This document shows, piece after piece, positions 7,609 to 13,348 of a stretch of 16,239 bases of DNA. The stretch lies in assembly GCA_023447015.1 (NCBI GenBank), contig JAEXPG010000455.1:1-16239 (forward strand), given 5' to 3'. The stretch comes from Verrucomicrobiota bacterium. GTDB taxonomy: Bacteria; Verrucomicrobiota; Verrucomicrobiia; Opitutales; Opitutaceae. A program made the position numbers and the translations under genes. Position 1 is the first letter of the stretch. Each line of letters opens with the position of its first letter. The notes below the pieces were generated by a model. That model was not told where the DNA came from, did not search any database, and saw only the letters and a program-made list of their open reading frames with translations.

Positions 7609-7774
7609 GGCGCAGGGGTTCCGATCGCGGCGTGATCATCGCCGCCCGTGGGACAGACGCAAGCCCTCGCGCCCGCCCCGGCCGGATCCAGCGATTCAAT
7701 ATCGTCCCGACCAGACCGGCACCGCGGACAGTTTGCCGTTTGCCGCCGCCCCCTCGCCCCGCTTTCGCTGCCCC
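7609..7774. promoter_or_regulatory. Divergent spacer upstream of the GH3 gene
   Basis: 166 bases between the SpoIIAA-like gene (-) and the GH3 gene (+), which must hold promoters for both. It includes an imperfect palindrome GCGGCG-TGATCA-T-CGCCGC at 7627-7645, which could be an operator, and a T-rich element GTTTGCCGTTTG at 7731-7742, 33-44 bases before the GH3 ATG. A similar element precedes the beta-helix gene at 10772. No sigma-70 box pair is convincing, and no ribosome site precedes the ATG. Confidence 0.3.
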
Positions 7775-9961
7775 ATGCTCAAACGTATCGCCCCCGTTTG
7801 TCTGCCCCTCGCGTTCGCCGCCTCCACCGCCATGGCCGCCGCCGATCTCCCCTTCCAGAACCCCGACCTGCCCGCGGAGGCGCGCATCACCGACCTCGTC
7901 GCGCGCCTCACTCTCGAGGAGAAGATCGACTGCATGGCCGCCAAGGCCGCCGTGCCGCGCTTGGGCGTGAAAGGGGCGCCGCATATCGAGGGCTACCATG
8001 GCGTCGCGCAGGGCGGCCCGAGCAATTGGGGGCACCGCAACCCCACCCCGACCACCCAGTTCCCGCAGGCGTACGGCCTCGGCGAAACCTGGGACCCGGA
8101 GCTCCTGCGCGAAGTCGCCGCCCTGGAGGCGCAGGAGGCTCGCTTCCTCTACCAGAGCGAGAAATTCGCCCGCTCCGGTCTCATCGTCCGCGCCCCCAAC
8201 GCCGATCTCGCCCGCGACCCGCGCTGGGGCCGCACCGAGGAAGCCTACGGCGAGGACCCCTTCCACGTCGGCACCCTCGCGTCCGCCTTCACCCGCGGCC
8301 TGCAGGGGGACGACCCGCGCTACTGGAAGACCGCCGCGTTGCTGAAACACTTCCTCGCCAATTCCAATGAGGACGGCCGCGAATCCAGTTCCTCCAACTT
8401 CGACGCCCGCCTCTGGCGCGAATACTACGCCAAACCCTTCGAGATGGCCGTGCGCCAGGGCGGCGCCCGCGCCCTCATGGCCGCCTACAACGCCGTCAAC
8501 GGCACGCCCGCCCATGTCCACCCGATGCTCAACACCGTCGTCATCGGTGAGTGGGGCGTCGACGGCATCATCTGCACCGACGGCGGCGGCCTCCGCCTGC
8601 TCGTCGACAAGCACAAGGCCTTCCCCGACCTCCCGACCGCCGCGGCCGCCTGCGTCAAGGCCGGCATCAACCACTTCCTCGATCGTCACAAGGAAGCGGT
8701 GACCGAGGCCGTCCGCCGCGGCCTCCTCACCGAGGCCGACCTCGATCGCGCGCTGCGCGGCCTGTTCCGCATCTCCCTCCGGCTCGGTCTGCTCGATCCC
8801 GCCGAGCGCGTGCCGTACGCCAGGATCGGCGCCGCGGGCGATCCGGAGCCCTGGGCCCAAGCCGAGACTCGCGCCCTCGTCCGCCGGGCCACGCAGCGCT
8901 CCATCGTCCTGTTGAAGAACACCGGCGCACTGCTCCCGCTCGACAAGGACCACCTCAAGTCTGTGGCCGTCATCGGCCCGCTGGCCAACACTGTCCTCCC
9001 CGACTGGTACGGCGGTACCCCACCCTACACCGTCTCCCCGCGCGAAGGCATCGAGCGCTTCGTGAACCCGACCTTCGCCGGCACCGGCTCCATCGCCGTG
9101 AACTGGGCCGGTGACATGAGCGATGCCGCCATCGAACTCGCCCGCAAGTCCGACATCGCCATCGTCTGCGTCGGCAACCACCCCGAGGGCAACGGCGGCT
9201 GGGAGACCGTCACCTCACCGTCCGACGGCAAGGAGGCGGTCGACCGCAAAGCGCTCACGCTCTCGCACGGCCAGGGGGACTTCGTCCGCCGCGTCTGCGA
9301 GGCCAACCCGCGCACCGTCGTCGTGCTCATCGCCAACTTTCCCGTCGCCTTGCCCTGGGCCGCCGAGAATGCCCCGGTGATCGTCCATCTCACGCACGCC
9401 AGCCAGGAGCAGGGCCACGCCCTCGCCGACGTCCTCTTCGGCGCCGTCAACCCCGGCGGCAAGCTCGCGCAGACCTGGCCGAAGTCGCTCGCGCAGCTCC
9501 CGCCGATGATGGACTACGACATCCGCCATGGCCGCACCTACCAGTATTTCACAGCCGAGCCGCAGTATCCATTCGGCTACGGACTGAGCTACACCACCTT
9601 CGCCCTCGCCAACCTCCGCACCAGCACCGCAACCCTGCCGACGAACGGAGCGCTCACCATCACCGTCGACCTCACGAACACCGGTTCCCGCGAGGGCGAC
9701 GAGGTGGTCCAACTCTACGTCCGCTATCCGCAGTCGAAGGTCGCCCGCCCGCTCAAGCAACTCCGCGGCTTCAAGCGCACCACCGTCGCCGCCGGCACCA
9801 CTGCCGCGATATCGCTCCCCCTCGCCACCGCGGACCTCGCCTATTGGGACGAGGCCCGGAACGCATGGACCGTCGAGCCCGGCCCGGTCGAGCTCCTAGT
9901 CGGCACCTCCTCCGCCGACCGCGACCTCACCCTGCGCACGACCATCTCCGTGACGCCGTAA
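7775..9961 (+). CDS. Secreted glycoside hydrolase family 3 enzyme (beta-glucosidase/beta-xylosidase type)
   Basis: 728 residues. A signal peptide (MLKRIAPVCLPLAFAASTAMA, cleavage about residue 21) directs export. The GH3 N-terminal barrel (~32-310) shows LTLEEKI, RDPRWGRTEEAYGEDP (148-162), the substrate-binding LLKHF (189-193), Arg202, AAYNAVNGTPA (236-246), and the predicted nucleophile Asp269 in WGVDGIICTDGGG. The common context is SDW/SDC; here it is TDG. The C-terminal alpha/beta sandwich (~345-575) has SIVLLKNTGALLPLD and KEAVDRKAL, with Glu487 as an acid/base candidate. GRTYQYF and FGYGLSYTTF lead into a fibronectin-III-like domain (~600-725). YNAVNG and GRTYQYF lean toward the xylosidase/arabinosidase branch, but substrate cannot be fixed from sequence. 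The ATG is chosen because the signal peptide starts there; the open frame upstream has no coding character. It converges with the methyltransferase gene, 12 bases apart. Confidence 0.93.
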   Translation: MLKRIAPVCLPLAFAASTAMAAADLPFQNPDLPAEARITDLVARLTLEEKIDCMAAKAAVPRLGVKGAPHIEGYHGVAQGGPSNWGHRNPTPTTQFPQAYGLGETWDPELLREVAALEAQEARFLYQSEKFARSGLIVRAPNADLARDPRWGRTEEAYGEDPFHVGTLASAFTRGLQGDDPRYWKTAALLKHFLANSNEDGRESSSSNFDARLWREYYAKPFEMAVRQGGARALMAAYNAVNGTPAHVHPMLNTVVIGEWGVDGIICTDGGGLRLLVDKHKAFPDLPTAAAACVKAGINHFLDRHKEAVTEAVRRGLLTEADLDRALRGLFRISLRLGLLDPAERVPYARIGAAGDPEPWAQAETRALVRRATQRSIVLLKNTGALLPLDKDHLKSVAVIGPLANTVLPDWYGGTPPYTVSPREGIERFVNPTFAGTGSIAVNWAGDMSDAAIELARKSDIAIVCVGNHPEGNGGWETVTSPSDGKEAVDRKALTLSHGQGDFVRRVCEANPRTVVVLIANFPVALPWAAENAPVIVHLTHASQEQGHALADVLFGAVNPGGKLAQTWPKSLAQLPPMMDYDIRHGRTYQYFTAEPQYPFGYGLSYTTFALANLRTSTATLPTNGALTITVDLTNTGSREGDEVVQLYVRYPQSKVARPLKQLRGFKRTTVAAGTTAAISLPLATADLAYWDEARNAWTVEPGPVELLVGTSSADRDLTLRTTISVTP

Positions 9962-9973
9962 GCCGGTCCCCGC

Positions 9974-10678
9974 TCATTTCACCGCATAGAACCCGGCCTG
10001 CAGATGGGCCCGCCAGAGGACTTCGGCCTCGGTGAAACCGACCGCGCGGAAGAGCGCCAGGTGTTCGGCGATCCGGATCGGCTTCAGCTCGGTGCCGAAG
10101 CGCCGGAGGTGCTTGTCCACCGCCTCCGCCGGGCGTCCCTGCCGCAGCTGGAACTCCCGCCAGCGCCGCAAGCCCAACTCGCGCCCGCGCGGTGATTCGC
10201 TCTCCACGTTCTCGAAGACGACCAGCACACCGCCCGGCTCGAGAATCTCGCAACAGCCCCGCACCGCCGCCCGCCGCGCCTCAGGCTCCAGATAGTGGTG
10301 ACACATGATCGCCGTCACCACCGGCACGCGCAGTCCCGGAACGGCCTTCGGCAGTCCGTCGCTCGCCACCGCCGGCAGCACCGTCACGCGTCCGGCCGCC
10401 GCAGCACCGAGGCCCGCCACACGCTGCCGGACCTGCGTCAACATCGCCTCGGACGGATCAGCCGCGAGGAAGCGCGTGTCCGGAAACAGCGGCAGCGCCC
10501 GCTCGATCAGTGCCCCGGTGCCGCAGCCGGTGTCGAGCCAGGTCGCCGGTGCACCGACGATTGTGCGGACGACGTCGATCGTCTCGCCCTGGATCGCGTC
10601 ATAGTACGGGATGACCTTGCGCACCTCGGCGTCGTACTGCGCCGCCGGGTGGGCGGAGCAGTTGTCGTTGGACTGCAT
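9974..10678 (-). CDS. Class I SAM-dependent methyltransferase (CmoA-like layout)
   Basis: 234 residues, cytoplasmic. The SAM-binding motif I is TWLDTGCGTGAL (46-57), the acidic residue after strand 2 is Asp74 in LAADPSEAML, and later strands are VTAIMCHHYLEP and LEPGGVLVVFENV. The N-terminal 'VRKVIPYYDAIQ' and the closing 'AEVLWRAHLQAGFYAVK' resemble the frame of the CmoA carboxy-SAM synthase family and its tRNA-wobble-uridine relatives. I do not see enough to claim that reaction; the substrate is unknown. It is convergent with the GH3 gene and divergent from the beta-helix gene, so it stands alone as a transcription unit. The ATG at 10678 is preceded by a weak CCGGGG. Confidence 0.85.
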   Translation of the reverse strand: MQSNDNCSAHPAAQYDAEVRKVIPYYDAIQGETIDVVRTIVGAPATWLDTGCGTGALIERALPLFPDTRFLAADPSEAMLTQVRQRVAGLGAAAAGRVTVLPAVASDGLPKAVPGLRVPVVTAIMCHHYLEPEARRAAVRGCCEILEPGGVLVVFENVESESPRGRELGLRRWREFQLRQGRPAEAVDKHLRRFGTELKPIRIAEHLALFRAVGFTEAEVLWRAHLQAGFYAVK

Positions 10679-10847
10679 ACCCCGGATAACGGCACATCGC
10701 GCCGCCCCCGCGCGAGCCCTTTCCTCGCCGGCGGACGCGGCCCCGAACGGCCCGCACCACCGGCCGCGCAGGTTTACCGTTTTTCGCCGGCTCGTTCATT
10801 GAGCACGCCCCTGCGCCGAAGCAGCATCGGGGCATCCCACCGCTGCG
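10679..10847. promoter_or_regulatory. Divergent spacer upstream of the beta-helix gene
   Basis: 169 GC-rich bases between the methyltransferase (-) and beta-helix (+) genes. The only T-rich stretch is GGTTTACCGTTTTTCGCCGG (10771-10790), resembling the element 33-44 bases before the GH3 start. TTTACC with TCATTG 17 bases later is a possible but poor promoter pair. No ribosome site precedes the ATG. Confidence 0.25.
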
Positions 10848-13049
10848 ATGACAGTTCTCTCACGCCTCCAACGTGTCTCGCGTCCCGTCCTGCGGACCGG
10901 ACTCTTCCTCGCCCTGCTCGCCTCGCCGATGCGCGGGACCCTCGACCAGAACGGCGACGGCATCTCCGACCTCTGGACCGCGCTGCACCCCTCGGCCGGC
11001 GCCCCCGCCGAAGACCCCGACGGCGACGGAGCCGCCAACCTCGCCGAGGCCACCGCAGGCACCGATCCGGCCTCGGCCGCGAGCCGTTTTGCCGCGACAG
11101 CCACCCGCGACTCGGCCGGAAACCTCATGCTCCGCTGGCAGGGCGTGGGCGGCAAACGCTACCGGATCCAGACCTCGCCCGACTTGATCACCTGGACCAC
11201 GCTCGCCGACGAGTTCGCCGGCAACGGGACCGAGCTGAGTCCGACCGTCACTGCCGCTGGAAGCACCACCACCGACGCCCAATTCTGGAGCGTCGTCGTT
11301 TCCGACGCCGACACCGACTCCGACGGGCTCAACGACTGGGAGGAAGCCCGGCTCGGAACAGATCCCGTGATCATGGACACCGACAGCGACGACCTGTCCG
11401 ACGGGTGGGAAGCCGCCCACGGCACCGATCCGCGGACCGCAACACCGCCGGTCATCACCTCGCCACCGCAGGCGGCGGCAGTCCTCGTGGGGCAGACGGC
11501 CACCTTTGCCATCACCGCCACGGGCGACGGACCATTCCGCTACCAGTGGCTGCGCGACGGCCTCCCGCTCGCCGATGAACGCTTCACCAACTACACGACG
11601 CCGGCCACGGCGCTCGCCGACGACGGCGCACACTTCGCCGTCGTTGTCACCGATGCCTCCGGCCGCAGCACAACCAGTTCCGCGGCGCTCCTATCCGTCA
11701 CCGCCGGCGGCCGCCGCACTCAGCACTACGTTGATCCAGTGAACGGCACCGACTCCGGCGACGGCAGCGCCGCCAACCCATGGAAGTCGCTCCAGACGGT
11801 GATCAACACCCTCGTCGAGACCCGCAACTGGGACTCCCTGCCCTACGCCGAGGGCAAGACGCTGGTCCCGGTGCACGCGGGCGCCGCCGTGCGCGCGGGC
11901 GACACGATCTGGCTGCGCTCGGGTGACCATGGAGCCCTCGTCATCCAGAGCGCCTACAACACCGCGCCCATCACCATCGCCGCCGAAACCGGCTGCACGC
12001 CGCGGCTCAGCAAGGTCCAGGTGCAATCCGCGCAGAACTGGATCCTCCGAGGCCTCTCCGTGAGCCCCTCCTACGCGGCAACGTACAGCGCCGCCACCAT
12101 CGTGACCGTCCAAAACCACGGCTGGCGCGGCCCGGCCGCTGACGTGGAGCTCGACGCCCTCGAGGTCTTCTCGGTGCCGGACGAAAGCGTCTGGTCCACC
12201 GCCGCGGACTGGAACACGAACGCCGCCGACGGGATCAACGCCTCGGCCGCACGTGTGCGCGTCCGCAACTGCCGCCTCCGCCTCGTCGACTTCGGCATCA
12301 CCATGAGCGGCGGCGGCGCGCGCGTGGACCACAACACGATCGACGGTTTCGCCGGCGACGGCCTGCGCGGGCTCGGCGACGAGGGGACCTTCGAGGCGAA
12401 CCTCGTCAAGAACCGGCGGAACGTGAACTCGAACCATCCCGACGGTTTCCAGTCCTGGTCGCACGGGGCCGACGATTCGGTCGGGACCGGAGTCGTGAAG
12501 AACATCACCCTACGCGGCAATGTCTTCATCGCCTACGAGTCGCCCGCGATCCCCTTCGCCGGAGCCATCCAGGGCATCGGGTGCTTCGACGGTTTCTTCG
12601 AGGGGTGGGTCGTCGAGAACAACATCGTCGTCACCGACCACTGGCACGGCATCACGCTCCTCGGCGCCCACAACTGCTGCATCGTGAACAACACGGTCGT
12701 CGACCTCGTCCCGGGCAATTCCCCCTCGCCGTGGATCATGGTGGCCGCGCACAAGAACGGCACCGCGAGCACCGACTGCGTGGTCCGCAACAACCTCACC
12801 ACCCGGCTCAACACCGCGGCCGACGCGACCAACCGCATCGTCGTCGACCACAACCTCGTGCTCCCCGCCGACCTTTCCGGCCTCTTCGTCGCTCCCGCCG
12901 CTTTCGACTTCCACCTTCTGCCAGGAGCGCCACCCGTGGATCAGGGCAGCTCCGCTCTCGCCCCCGCGACCGATGCCGACGGAACCCTCCGCCCACAGGG
13001 CGGCGGCGTCGACCTCGGCGCCTACGAGCACGTGCCGCCCTCCGATTGA
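10848..13049 (+). CDS. Secreted multidomain protein: TSP3 repeats, Ig-like domain, right-handed beta-helix
   Basis: 733 residues. A signal peptide (1-~30) is followed by calcium-binding-type aspartate repeats DQNGDGISDLW (33-43) and DPDGDGAANLAE (56-67). A beta-rich module (LRWQGVGGKRYRIQTSPDLITW…FWSVVVS, ~94-152) is followed by two more bacterial TSP3 repeats (153-195). An Ig-like domain covers ~200-286 (ITSPPQAAAVLVGQTATF…YQWLRDG). From 292 (HYVDPVNGTDSGDGSAANPWKSLQ) to ~684, repeated N-N/V-R-N strands form a right-handed parallel beta-helix of the kind found in polysaccharide lyases, epimerases and hydrolases. NSNHPDGFQSW (527-537) is an active-site candidate. The last ~49 residues (FDFHLLPGAPPVDQG…RPQGGGVDLGAYEH) match the 'choice-of-anchor Q' end. 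Secretion and domains are clear; enzymatic activity is inferred only. Residues 30-173 match the next secreted protein without gaps. Confidence 0.85.
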   Translation: MTVLSRLQRVSRPVLRTGLFLALLASPMRGTLDQNGDGISDLWTALHPSAGAPAEDPDGDGAANLAEATAGTDPASAASRFAATATRDSAGNLMLRWQGVGGKRYRIQTSPDLITWTTLADEFAGNGTELSPTVTAAGSTTTDAQFWSVVVSDADTDSDGLNDWEEARLGTDPVIMDTDSDDLSDGWEAAHGTDPRTATPPVITSPPQAAAVLVGQTATFAITATGDGPFRYQWLRDGLPLADERFTNYTTPATALADDGAHFAVVVTDASGRSTTSSAALLSVTAGGRRTQHYVDPVNGTDSGDGSAANPWKSLQTVINTLVETRNWDSLPYAEGKTLVPVHAGAAVRAGDTIWLRSGDHGALVIQSAYNTAPITIAAETGCTPRLSKVQVQSAQNWILRGLSVSPSYAATYSAATIVTVQNHGWRGPAADVELDALEVFSVPDESVWSTAADWNTNAADGINASAARVRVRNCRLRLVDFGITMSGGGARVDHNTIDGFAGDGLRGLGDEGTFEANLVKNRRNVNSNHPDGFQSWSHGADDSVGTGVVKNITLRGNVFIAYESPAIPFAGAIQGIGCFDGFFEGWVVENNIVVTDHWHGITLLGAHNCCIVNNTVVDLVPGNSPSPWIMVAAHKNGTASTDCVVRNNLTTRLNTAADATNRIVVDHNLVLPADLSGLFVAPAAFDFHLLPGAPPVDQGSSALAPATDADGTLRPQGGGVDLGAYEHVPPSD

Positions 13050-13101
13050 TCCTCGTGTCATAGCCTGACGCTTCGTCGCAGCTTCCGCCCTGCCGCGAAT
13101 G

Positions 13102-13139
13102 CCGAGTAGGAGGGATGCGTCCTCCTTACCCAAACTCGG
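13102..13139. repeat. Nested inverted repeat
   Basis: Outer stem CCGAGT (13102-13107) / ACTCGG (13134-13139) encloses inner stem AGGAGG (13108-13113) / CCTCCT (13121-13126), with loop GATGCGT and a one-sided 7-base bulge TACCCAA. All 12 pairs are Watson-Crick. It begins 52 bases after the stop of the beta-helix gene. It may act as an mRNA 3'-end stabiliser, a factor-dependent terminator element, or a dispersed repeat. Confidence 0.5.
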
Positions 13140-13151
13140 ATTGAGTGCCCC

Positions 13152-13179
13152 GCCGGCCGAACGAGTCCGTTCGTCCGGC
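13152..13179. repeat. Hairpin with 4-base loop
   Basis: GCCGG-C-CGAACG (13152-13163) pairs with CGTTCG-T-CCGGC (13168-13179) around loop AGTC: 11 pairs with one C/T mismatch. It is followed by ACCGCCGTCTG, with no U-tract. It lies 12 bases after the nested repeat. Confidence 0.5.
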
Positions 13180-13348
13180 ACCGCCGTCTGCGCCCGCGAC
13201 CATCGCACGCCCGTTCGTCCCGTAGCGCGGCGCGTACCCGCTCCGTCCGCTTTCACGGGTCTTTGGCATTCGGGCCATTGCGCGCACTCGGCGGCCGTGG
13301 CTCGCTGGAGGCTCGCGAACGGTGGAGGCCGCTCGCGCCCTCCCCACC

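Larger units (their letters stand above)
13050..13348. other. 299-base structured spacer between the two secreted-protein genes
   Basis: No coding region is convincing here. It holds two hairpins: a nested one at 13102-13139 and a long-stem one at 13152-13179. Neither has a T-tract, so they are not standard intrinsic terminators. The last ~100 bases before the downstream ATG must contain its promoter if the gene is transcribed alone. TCTTTGGCATTCGG (13260-13273) is the only T-rich part. No Shine-Dalgarno lies before the ATG at 13349. Confidence 0.5.

Noticed and set aside
13108..13143. Possible 9-codon leader peptide (ATG at 13115) after AGGAGG
   Set aside because: The AGGAGG is only 1 base from the ATG, too close for initiation, and both are buried in the hairpin. 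It is not listed as a gene.
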